The notes beneath the pieces were generated by a model. That model made no database searches. It worked only from the letters and a program-made list of their open reading frames with translations, and had not been told where the DNA came from. Below, in pieces: positions 7,458 to 12,750 of a stretch of DNA of 12,750 nt. This DNA is from Dehalococcoidia bacterium UBA1332. Its GTDB lineage: Bacteria; Chloroflexota; Dehalococcoidia; Lucifugimonadales; Lucifugimonadaceae. The stretch lies in the NCBI GenBank assembly GCA_002306745.1, contig DBSW01000202.1, positions 1 through 12,750 of the forward strand, given 5' to 3'. The position numbers were made by a program, and so were the translations under genes. Within the stretch, counting starts at the first letter, position 1. Each line of letters starts with the position of its first letter.

Positions 7458-8891
7458 TTAACGAATGTTTTTTAAAAATACTTCTGCTTTCTTATATATT
7501 GATCTTGATTTTTCGAATGAATCAAGTGCGTTACGTCGTGCTTCGTAATGATCGATGATCGGAAATGTTGTTTTATGTGTTTTCGGTAGATAATTGATTT
7601 GGATCGGGGTTTTCCATGGCTCATGTATCACTTTGTCTGGCGATCGGTTTAGTTCAGGGATCCAGGTTCTTACGTATTCTCCTTTTGGGTCAAACTTTTT
7701 TCCTTGAAGAATCGGATTGAAAACACGGAAATAAGGTGCTGCGTCAAGGCCAGTACCAGCTGTCCATTGCCAGCCACCAACATTTGCAGCGGTTTCAATA
7801 TCTACTAGGTGTTTTCCGAACCAATTAGCACCCTCTCGCCAATCTATTAATAAGTCTTTGACTAGAAATGATGCAACGATCATCCTTAAACGATTGTGAA
7901 TCCACCCTTCCTGTTTTAGTTGCCTCATGGCAGCATCAACTATTGGATATCCAGTAAATCCTTCCTGCCATGAATACAGCGCTTTTTCGGATGAATTCCA
8001 CTCTATTAGCTCAAGGTCAGGTCTCAGCGTGGTTGTCACACTCTCTGGAAAATGAAAAAGCGATGCTTGGAAAAACTCTCTCCAAATAAGTTCATTTAGC
8101 CATATATTGATCGATTTACGCTCAGAGTCTTTTAGTTCTTTATCTGACTCCATAGTGCTGACTTCTTGAAAAATTGATTCAACAGAAATCATCCCTAAAT
8201 TAATGAAAGGTGATAGGTGCGATGTTGTCTGATAATCAACTCTGGATCTTTTTGAACCGTAATTTAGCAATTTTCCTTCGCTGCTCAGGAACTTATGAAA
8301 AAGCTCCTTAGCTTTTTTCGCTCCCGTTACCAAAGTTGTTGTTTTTGGGTGTCTAGTATCAGAATCGAATGCTTTCCTATGCACGAATCTGATCGCTTTC
8401 AAATCTGTTATAGGCACTTTAGGTCGAGGTAATGATTCCCATTTCTTACGAAATTGGGAGTAGACCTTGAAGGCATGATTTGAATCACGGGTAACTTCTG
8501 AAGGATGGAATATCGTCAATCCCCTTATGACTTTTAATTCGACTAGGGGGTTGAGTTGTTTCATTAATTCTAGAAAAGGAGGGGAGTAATCTTCTTCAAC
8601 AAAAACTGGAGCCCTCAGTAGTTTAGAAAATGCAGAAATGATTGTTACTGGATCACCAATTTTGACTAATAAGCCTGAATTTAATTTCTCTAATTCAGCG
8701 TCCAGTCCATTCAATCCACTTAGCAAGAAATTATTGAATTTTTTGTTGATTCCATTATCGGCGGTTTCTTGTATCACGAATAACGGGATCACAGTGCCAC
8801 CTGTTTCAGCAGCACTCATGAGAGTGCGATTATTTTCTAGCCGCAAATCGCGTCTTACAAGCCAGATCACATAGTTTGGATTTTGTTCCAT
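7458..8891 (-). CDS. phrB: Class I deoxyribodipyrimidine (CPD) photolyase
   Basis: This 477-aa flavoprotein repairs UV-induced cyclobutane pyrimidine dimers using blue light. The N-terminal antenna domain starts WLVRRDLRLENNRTL (residues 10-24). The FAD-binding domain contains NELIWREFF (266-274), GYPIVDAAMRQL (314-325), WIHNRLRMIVASFLVKDLL (330-348) and GGWQWTAGTGLDAAPYFRVF (372-391). By eye alignment to E. coli Phr, the electron-transfer tryptophan triad W306/W359/W382 corresponds to W298, W351 and W374. The FAD N5-contacting Asn378 corresponds to N370. The next residue is Val rather than the second Asn in E. coli. Length matches the family, and all landmarks indicate an active CPD photolyase rather than a cryptochrome. 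GGTGA lies about 6 nt before the ATG as a reasonable ribosome binding site. An SDR/DUF2867 gene follows after 45 nt. Confidence 0.95.
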   Translation of the reverse strand: MEQNPNYVIWLVRRDLRLENNRTLMSAAETGGTVIPLFVIQETADNGINKKFNNFLLSGLNGLDAELEKLNSGLLVKIGDPVTIISAFSKLLRAPVFVEEDYSPPFLELMKQLNPLVELKVIRGLTIFHPSEVTRDSNHAFKVYSQFRKKWESLPRPKVPITDLKAIRFVHRKAFDSDTRHPKTTTLVTGAKKAKELFHKFLSSEGKLLNYGSKRSRVDYQTTSHLSPFINLGMISVESIFQEVSTMESDKELKDSERKSINIWLNELIWREFFQASLFHFPESVTTTLRPDLELIEWNSSEKALYSWQEGFTGYPIVDAAMRQLKQEGWIHNRLRMIVASFLVKDLLIDWREGANWFGKHLVDIETAANVGGWQWTAGTGLDAAPYFRVFNPILQGKKFDPKGEYVRTWIPELNRSPDKVIHEPWKTPIQINYLPKTHKTTFPIIDHYEARRNALDSFEKSRSIYKKAEVFLKNIR

Positions 8892-9039
8892 TGGTAGTCA
8901 CCGTGTGTCCAATTTTTGATCGAATTCGACATCTAATCGTTGTGCAGTTTCCGATGTAAGGCTTTTGATGCCATTCCGATTAGTGAAGAAGTAATTATTA
9001 ATTTTGAGTTATCTATTTGTATGAGTGAGAATGATAATG

Positions 9040-9051
9040 TAGTATATACTA
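9040..9051. promoter_or_regulatory. Perfect 12-bp palindrome TAGTATATACTA, possible operator
   Basis: The sequence equals its own reverse complement. It lies immediately downstream of the candidate photolyase -10 box, where a repressor dimer could block transcription. No regulator is encoded nearby, and the surrounding DNA is AT-rich, which raises the chance of an accidental palindrome. Confidence 0.3.
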
Positions 9052-9057
9052 AACAAA

Positions 9058-9086
9058 ATATTAATAATGATGAATTAATACATCAA
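9058..9086 (-). promoter_or_regulatory. phrB: Candidate sigma70-type promoter for the photolyase operon
   Basis: Read on the minus strand, TTGATG (9086-9081) and TAATAT (9063-9058) are separated by exactly 17 nt. Each box matches the sigma70 consensus at 4 of 6 positions. The start of transcription would fall near 9051, at the edge of a perfect palindrome, leaving a leader of about 160 nt before the photolyase ATG. AT-rich DNA produces such matches by chance, so this is only a candidate. Confidence 0.3.
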
Positions 9087-9251
9087 TAATAACTGTTTTG
9101 TTCACATGTAAATTGTGCATCTTTTAGTAACTCAATATGTCGAGTGGATTGACTGTTCACTTGACAGGTAAGCCGACAATTGAACTTATGGCTAACAGCA
9201 AATACTAGAAGAGTTTCAAAAATTAAATCAGTAGAAAAAGGAAAATGAGAA

Positions 9252-9431
9252 ATGCCTCGTTTCAAAGCGTTTACATGGCTGTATTTAATAGCGGCCTTTG
9301 TTTCTTTCCTTGTGTCCGTAGCACTGTGGTTTTTTGCAGAGGATTCAAAGCTCGAAGCAATTTTTGTTGGTATTTGGGTCCCGTCGATACTAAGTCTCGG
9401 CAATAGTTTGGAAAGGAACCTCGAGGAATGA
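9252..9431 (+). CDS. Small single-span membrane protein (59 aa), first of an overlapping pair
   Basis: The ATG at 9252 is preceded by AAAAGGAAAATGAGAA, an A-rich Shine-Dalgarno (AAGGA) at good spacing. The product starts MPRFKAFTWLYLIAAFVSFL, with a basic N-terminus and a hydrophobic segment of about 25 residues (9-33) ending in Trp-Phe-Phe. After an acidic patch (AEDSKLE) comes a second, shorter non-polar stretch with GIWVPSILSLGN (about 40-51), then a charged tail. The GIWVPSI stretch is reminiscent of small uncharacterised marine bacterial membrane proteins, but this is from memory and unverified. The stop overlaps the next start as ATGA, so the two products are probably made together. These are the only plus-strand genes in the window. 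Function unknown. Confidence 0.65.
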   Translation: MPRFKAFTWLYLIAAFVSFLVSVALWFFAEDSKLEAIFVGIWVPSILSLGNSLERNLEE

Positions 9432-9544
9432 GTACGCCAGTTGTAGTCTCTGCGGTATTTTTTGTTGTCCTGATTATGATGATTGGGTGCGCAATAACGT
9501 ACGTTTCACTGGAACGTGAAACGGCTCGTGGCAAACGTTCCTGA
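9428..9544 (+). CDS. Very small single-span membrane protein (38 aa), second of the overlapping pair
   Basis: The ATG overlaps the stop of the preceding 59-aa gene by 4 nt (ATGA), and GAGGA lies just upstream inside that gene as a ribosome binding site. The product is a single hydrophobic helix (VVVSAVFFVVLIMMIGCAI, about residues 5-23) followed by a basic tail ending ERETARGKRS. Such a layout suits a one-span inner-membrane peptide with the C-terminus in the cytoplasm. Its 3' part contains two overlapping inverted repeats at DNA level. At 38 aa it could be missed by automatic annotation; the overlap, ribosome binding site and clean membrane topology are the support. It ends 49 nt from the stop of the convergent esterase-like gene. 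Confidence 0.55.
   Translation: MSTPVVVSAVFFVVLIMMIGCAITYVSLERETARGKRS
9502..9541 (+). repeat. Two mutually exclusive inverted repeats at the 3' end of the small membrane gene
   Basis: CGTTTCAC (9502-9509) and GTGAAACG (9516-9523) form a perfect 8-bp stem with a 6-nt loop. GGAACGT (9511-9517) and ACGTTCC (9535-9541) form a perfect 7-bp stem that uses part of the first loop and arm, so both cannot form at once. Neither is followed by a T-run on either strand. They may shape the end of the plus-strand transcript or the convergent minus-strand transcript, or may be incidental to coding. Confidence 0.45.
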
Positions 9545-9593
9545 GACCATGAAGGATAGTGCTAACGACAGGCGATGATGTGCTCAGCAATTT

Positions 9594-10514
9594 TTATATA
9601 AATGCTTGCCAATGTTCGGGGACTATCGGAGTTGCCGTGGATCCAAGCATTTCCTGGGTTAGCCACTTTTCAGCGAATAATCCGTCTTTGAAGCTAGATT
9701 GCTCAGATTCGTGAATTGTCACTTCTCCGGCGATATGTTCGTACATCTCTGCAAGGACTTTCGGTCCATATATTCCTTCACTATCATCTGCCCGTACTAA
9801 TGTTTTTGCTGTGATATATGGAGCGTGCCATCTGAGGTTGTACATATCTAATATTTCATTTACTTGGCTTGTACGTTCTGGATGCAATCTGAGATAGTCG
9901 CTGAACTCAGCCAGTGGATAGCTTGTAGTTTTAGTTGAATTTTTGATGGTGTCAAACAGATATGCTGGTTGTGTTATTACGTGTGTGATTTGTTTACGAC
10001 GTGCAGCAACTAAAAGCGCGTTGTCGTTGCCCCAAGCACTGATTCTGTCTTTGTCAACTTCTGGCCTAGTAATCATGTATTCCAAGCCACGTATGGTGTC
10101 TGCAGCTATCCCTCGGTATACGTATGATTCTGCACTTTCCAATCCGTCTGTCAGTTGTCCTGGATACATTGCTGCATATGGCCGATCAGAGTTTCGCATT
10201 CCGCGGCAGGCGAGTGAGAACGTTACATAATGTTCACGCACAGCTACTGCGGTGCCTTGCGGTATGATCTCATGGACGCTACCGTTTTTTGGTACATAGT
10301 AAATCGCCGGTAGTATTTCGTCAGTTTTCGGAATACTTAGGTAGCCAAATAAACGATAAGGTCCGACACTGGTAATTCGCACTCCATACAGATCGTATTT
10401 ATCAGTCGAGCGCATTGGAATATGCTCAGCCTCAGCTGCGATAGGTATGTGTGCTAAATCATCGTCTATCTTGTCCCAAAAACTTTTGAATCCAGAAGGA
10501 GCTTTCTCGACCAT
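9594..10514 (-). CDS. AXE1-like alpha/beta-hydrolase paralogue lacking catalytic Ser and His (probable pseudoenzyme)
   Basis: This 306-aa protein is a diverged paralogue of its upstream neighbour: FKSFWDKIDDDL, the AYVP/PG region, SYVYRGIAADTIRGLEYMITRPEVDKDRISA and LAEFSDYLRLHPERTSQVNEIL-type stretches align with corresponding parts. The nucleophile elbow, GGSQGG in the neighbour, is GNDNAL here, placing Asp164 where the Ser should be. The GHGHEAG segment that carries the catalytic His is replaced by ESEQSSFKDG. The acid position (D243/D244) remains. The frame is intact and full length, so this is not a decayed gene. Possible roles are a structural or regulatory partner of the active esterase (AXE1 enzymes are oligomeric) or a binding protein. 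Its start follows 4 nt after the neighbour's stop, with AAGGAG about 12 nt upstream inside that gene. Confidence 0.8.
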   Translation of the reverse strand: MVEKAPSGFKSFWDKIDDDLAHIPIAAEAEHIPMRSTDKYDLYGVRITSVGPYRLFGYLSIPKTDEILPAIYYVPKNGSVHEIIPQGTAVAVREHYVTFSLACRGMRNSDRPYAAMYPGQLTDGLESAESYVYRGIAADTIRGLEYMITRPEVDKDRISAWGNDNALLVAARRKQITHVITQPAYLFDTIKNSTKTTSYPLAEFSDYLRLHPERTSQVNEILDMYNLRWHAPYITAKTLVRADDSEGIYGPKVLAEMYEHIAGEVTIHESEQSSFKDGLFAEKWLTQEMLGSTATPIVPEHWQAFI

Positions 10515-10518
10515 ATTG

Positions 10519-11445
10519 CTATCTAACTCCTTTTAGATGGGTTTCAAAAAAATTGTCAATTATTGCATCATGTACATACCTGCCTGCTTCGTGACCATGT
10601 CCGTCGTATTCGTATAAAACCTTATCTTCGCTGGCAATTGCATTGAACAACGCGAAACCAGTTTCCGGTGGTACTACGTTATCTTGCAATCCCACGTTGA
10701 GAATCACAGGACATTTGATTTTCTCTGCAAACGAGATCCCGTCGAAGTAAGCAAGCGTTTGTGCTACTTGATCGCGTCTATCTGGATAAATGTTTAAGTA
10801 ATCGTTGATTTCATGGAAAGGATATGTGTGGGTAAGTTCTATTGCATCCATATAGCCGCATAGATAGGGAGCGCTGATCGATACTGCCGATATTTCGCTC
10901 CTCATAGCAGCGATAGTAGTCGCAAGGGCTCCACCTTGGCTTCCACCCACAGCACCAATTCGATCAGAGTCAACTTCAGGTCGGCTAAGTAGGAAATCAA
11001 CGCTGCGCCATGCGTCCACATAAAATCCCCTGTATGAGTAGGAGTTTTTATCAATTATGTTGTAGGTGAGCAGTCCGGGATAACCTGGGTCAAATTGTGA
11101 TCGGCTTCTGACTTTCCCTCTTGGATTTACAGAGATACAGGCGTAACCCTTTGCAGCCCAATCTCTAGGTATTGGTGGGTCGCTTTGGTAACCTGGAAGT
11201 TGCACCATCGCGGGTAACTTGCCGTTGGGATTTTTTGGTAACGAATACCATGCTGATATGCGAACTTGGTCAATACTGGTGAAAAAAACTTGATAGACGT
11301 CCACGTCTTCATTTGATCTAAGTGGATCTTTTTCCATTACCGGGTCGAGATCGACACACGCGACGTCTGTTAGGACTCCCTCCCAGAAATCATCAAAATC
11401 ATCTGGTTTTACCACCATGCAGCGGTAGTTTCTATCGATAGTCAT
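10519..11445 (-). CDS. AXE1-family alpha/beta hydrolase, acetyl-xylan esterase/cephalosporin-C deacetylase type
   Basis: This 308-aa cytoplasmic esterase has the AXE1 order of motifs: an N-terminal FDDFWEGVL element (17-25), the oxyanion-region stretch LPGYQSDP (83-90), NPRGKVRS (107-114), SYSYRGFYVDAWRSVDFLLSRPEVD (from 135), then the nucleophile elbow GGSQGG (167-172) with Ser169. The acid is Asp255 in GLQDNVVPP (252-260). His285 lies in GHGHEAG (282-288), the family GHE motif. The triad is complete and length is normal. There is no signal peptide, so substrates must be imported or intracellular small molecules. It lies 35 nt after the PLP enzyme and just before its own inactive paralogue. 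The exact ester substrate cannot be told; the xylan name is only the family label. Confidence 0.88.
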   Translation of the reverse strand: MTIDRNYRCMVVKPDDFDDFWEGVLTDVACVDLDPVMEKDPLRSNEDVDVYQVFFTSIDQVRISAWYSLPKNPNGKLPAMVQLPGYQSDPPIPRDWAAKGYACISVNPRGKVRSRSQFDPGYPGLLTYNIIDKNSYSYRGFYVDAWRSVDFLLSRPEVDSDRIGAVGGSQGGALATTIAAMRSEISAVSISAPYLCGYMDAIELTHTYPFHEINDYLNIYPDRRDQVAQTLAYFDGISFAEKIKCPVILNVGLQDNVVPPETGFALFNAIASEDKVLYEYDGHGHEAGRYVHDAIIDNFFETHLKGVR

Positions 11446-11480
11446 CTAATTCAAGTTCCAAGAGTTAAGGTAATTTTGGA

Positions 11481-12602
11481 TTACGTTAGTACTTCAGCCA
11501 ATCTTTCTGATAACAGGAGATTTTCACCTTGCTGTAGGTTTATTGGGTTAACTGACAAGCTATCTTCATTAGCGTCATATGTCATGAACACCCTCGGTTC
11601 ACCATCGAGAAGTTTCTGGAGTAATTTTTGTGGGTCTCGCCCAACTCTGTTCGAATTCAATCCAATAACCAGAGTTGGTACGTGATATTTGCTTTCCGTA
11701 AGTTTTATATCAATGTCAATATTTTCTATTTTTTTGAGGTTGTTGTGTATCGGCGCTAATGTCTCTCTGTATTGCGTAAATAGCTGGTCATCATCTGTTT
11801 CCATGAATAATTTTAGTGCCACATAAAGTCCTACCATTTCGTCCTTAGTGACTTTTTGTGGTCTACCGATCGAGTGATTAGGCGCAGTGTTTAAGGCAGC
11901 AGCTTCTACAAGATCTTTTCGTCCAAAAAGTAGACCTGTGCCCTGAGGACCTCGAATGTACTTTCCACCAGAAAAAGTCACTAGATCTGCTCCTTCTTCG
12001 ATAAATCTGCGAAGGTTAGATTTTGGCGGCAACATGGCTGCTGCATCCACAATCACCGGGACTCCTTTTGAGTGTGCTACCTCTGCAACCTCGCGTAACG
12101 AAAGACCGTTTGTAAGTACACCCGGTCCGAAAAGGTACGCGACGGCGGCGGTATTTTCGTTTATTGCAAGGTCAAGCTCTTCACGCAGGCAGCCGTTTAC
12201 AGAACCAGCCTCGTTGAACTTGACGCCAGCGAACGTATACATGTCACTATATCCGCCGCGATGGATTTTTTGAATGGCGAGTTCGTTTTTCATGCCCGTT
12301 GTATTGGGTAATTGGCGCACAAAGCCGACGTTTTTTCCAGTCATACAGGCTGCTATAGACAGAACAACACCGCCAGCTGCTCCACTGACTACAAGACCAG
12401 CCTCTGCCCCTGTAACTTCAGCGATATATTCACCAACCTTTTCGTTGAGTTCTGTAAGGCTTACGAAACTAGTCGAAGCTATCGCCATTGCGTCGACAAC
12501 TTCTGGTCTAGGCTTCGATCCTCCAAAGGAAGTTATCGTTCCCGCGGCGTGGATAACTGGCTTGACACCTAGCTCATCGTAAACAGGGTTAGAGGTTGTC
12601 AT
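11481..12602 (-). CDS. SelA/DgaE-like PLP-dependent enzyme (fold type I, aminotransferase class V-like)
   Basis: This 373-aa protein has the signature of the SelA-like group that includes D-glucosaminate-6-phosphate ammonia-lyase DgaE: GTITSFGGSKPRPEVVDAM (21-39), ELNEKVGEYIAEVTGAEAG (51-69) and SGAAGG (73-78). Asp186 in VIVDAAA should hold the PLP ring nitrogen. Lys214 in SGGKYIRGPQGTG (211-223) is the expected Schiff-base lysine. It is too short and lacks the N-terminal domain for a selenocysteine synthase, and no selenium genes are near, so an ammonia-lyase, aldolase or racemase-type reaction on an amino sugar or amino acid is more likely. It begins 21 nt after the amidohydrolase stop, with GAGGG about 12 nt upstream of the ATG. 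Family call is firm; substrate is unknown. Confidence 0.87.
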   Translation of the reverse strand: MTTSNPVYDELGVKPVIHAAGTITSFGGSKPRPEVVDAMAIASTSFVSLTELNEKVGEYIAEVTGAEAGLVVSGAAGGVVLSIAACMTGKNVGFVRQLPNTTGMKNELAIQKIHRGGYSDMYTFAGVKFNEAGSVNGCLREELDLAINENTAAVAYLFGPGVLTNGLSLREVAEVAHSKGVPVIVDAAAMLPPKSNLRRFIEEGADLVTFSGGKYIRGPQGTGLLFGRKDLVEAAALNTAPNHSIGRPQKVTKDEMVGLYVALKLFMETDDDQLFTQYRETLAPIHNNLKKIENIDIDIKLTESKYHVPTLVIGLNSNRVGRDPQKLLQKLLDGEPRVFMTYDANEDSLSVNPINLQQGENLLLSERLAEVLT

Positions 12603-12623
12603 TTAGGTACCGTCCCTCAATAT

Positions 12624-12750
12624 TTAGACTGCTTTAATTCCGTTACCGGACATAATTCCGGTACATTTTGAATTTTGAACCACTAATTTTCCGTTAACCA
12701 ACACATGTGGTATACCGATGGGATGCATCATTGGGTCTTCGAAGGAAGAT
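12624..12750 (-). CDS. C-terminal fragment of an amidohydrolase, N-acyl-D-amino-acid deacylase type
   Basis: Only the last 42 codons are in the window; the gene enters from the right edge. The peptide contains FEDPMMHPIGIPHVLVNGKLV followed by a Gly-rich ending (TGIMSGNGIKAV) and a TAA stop. The run P-x-G-I-x-H-V-x-V-N-G-x-x-V is the usual closing beta-strand element of D-aminoacylase-like members of the amidohydrolase superfamily. The metal-binding residues lie outside the window and cannot be checked. It is the first visible gene of the operon with the PLP enzyme and esterases, 21 nt upstream of the PLP enzyme start. Confidence 0.75.
   Translation of the reverse strand, partial: SSFEDPMMHPIGIPHVLVNGKLVVQNSKCTGIMSGNGIKAV

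Larger units (their letters stand above)
8892..9251. promoter_or_regulatory. AT-rich divergent control region between photolyase and the small membrane protein pair
   Basis: These 360 bp separate the minus-strand photolyase from the two plus-strand small genes and are strongly AT-rich from about 8990 to 9100. They contain a plausible minus-strand promoter, a perfect 12-bp palindrome and an imperfect AT-rich inverted repeat (9060-9072 against 9081-9093, 10 of 13 positions). Two very short plus-strand ORFs (9021-9089, 22 aa; 9137-9208, 23 aa) lack ribosome binding sites and are not called. No plus-strand promoter could be chosen with confidence; TTGACA at about 9162 and TTGAAC at about 9180 are candidate -35 boxes without good -10 partners. 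Confidence 0.5.

Noticed and set aside
9021..9089. A 22-aa plus-strand ORF in the AT-rich divergent region
   Set aside because: No ribosome binding site and Asn/Asp-rich composition expected from AT-rich DNA; it also overlaps the palindrome and candidate promoter.
9137..9208. A 23-aa plus-strand ORF just before the small membrane pair
   Set aside because: No Shine-Dalgarno sequence; a leader peptide is possible but nothing supports it beyond the open frame.
9083..9534. Two minus-strand open frames (9083-9403 and 9271-9534) opposite the small membrane genes
   Set aside because: Their peptides are low in hydrophobic order and protein-like motifs, and they are antisense to two better supported plus-strand genes that have ribosome binding sites and an ATGA overlap.
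11481..12602. The PLP enzyme as a true selenocysteine synthase (SelA)
   Set aside because: It is about 100 residues shorter than bacterial SelA, and no selB, selD or tRNA-Sec was seen; its motifs fit the DgaE-like branch.

Overview
The window looks like a piece of a free-living, probably aquatic bacterium with moderately AT-rich DNA (GC roughly low 40s by eye), standard genetic code, tightly packed genes and frequent 4-nt ATGA overlaps. No rRNA, tRNA, CRISPR array, insertion sequence or phage gene was seen. A photolyase, an amidohydrolase plus SelA-like PLP enzyme pair, AXE1-type esterases and an FG-GAP lipoprotein fit an oligotrophic heterotroph. The gene types are compatible with uncultured marine lineages such as SAR202-type Chloroflexota, but no marker gene is present, so the taxon is a guess.

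Layout, right to left, since almost everything lies on the minus strand. (1) 12750-9594 is a catabolic-looking operon: the C-terminal tail of an amidohydrolase resembling N-acyl-D-amino-acid deacylases, a SelA/DgaE-like PLP enzyme, an AXE1-type alpha/beta hydrolase with an intact Ser-Asp-His triad, and directly after it a paralogue that has lost the Ser and the His. (2) 9252-9544 holds the only plus-strand genes, two tiny overlapping ORFs for single-span membrane proteins, convergent with operon 1. (3) 9251-8892 is an AT-rich divergent control region containing a palindrome. (4) 8891-5994 encodes a class I photolyase followed by an SDR-type NAD(P)-binding protein with a DUF2867-like C-terminus. 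(5) 5993-5686 is about 300 bp without a recognised gene but with a strong GC-rich hairpin. (6) 5685-1 is a probable three-gene operon: a YeiB/DUF418 membrane protein, a large lipoprotein built from a Big_5-like domain and two apparent beta-propellers, and an MFS efflux-type transporter cut by the window edge.

Inferred co-operation: operon 1 would deacylate N-acyl amino acids or related amides, transform an alpha/beta-substituted amino compound with the PLP enzyme, and remove ester groups. The photolyase/SDR pair suggests a light-exposed habitat. The DUF418-lipoprotein-MFS cluster looks like an envelope/export module of unknown substrate. The points most worth a second look are the active/inactive esterase pair, the overlapping small membrane protein pair, the double-propeller lipoprotein and the structured gap at 5686-5993.
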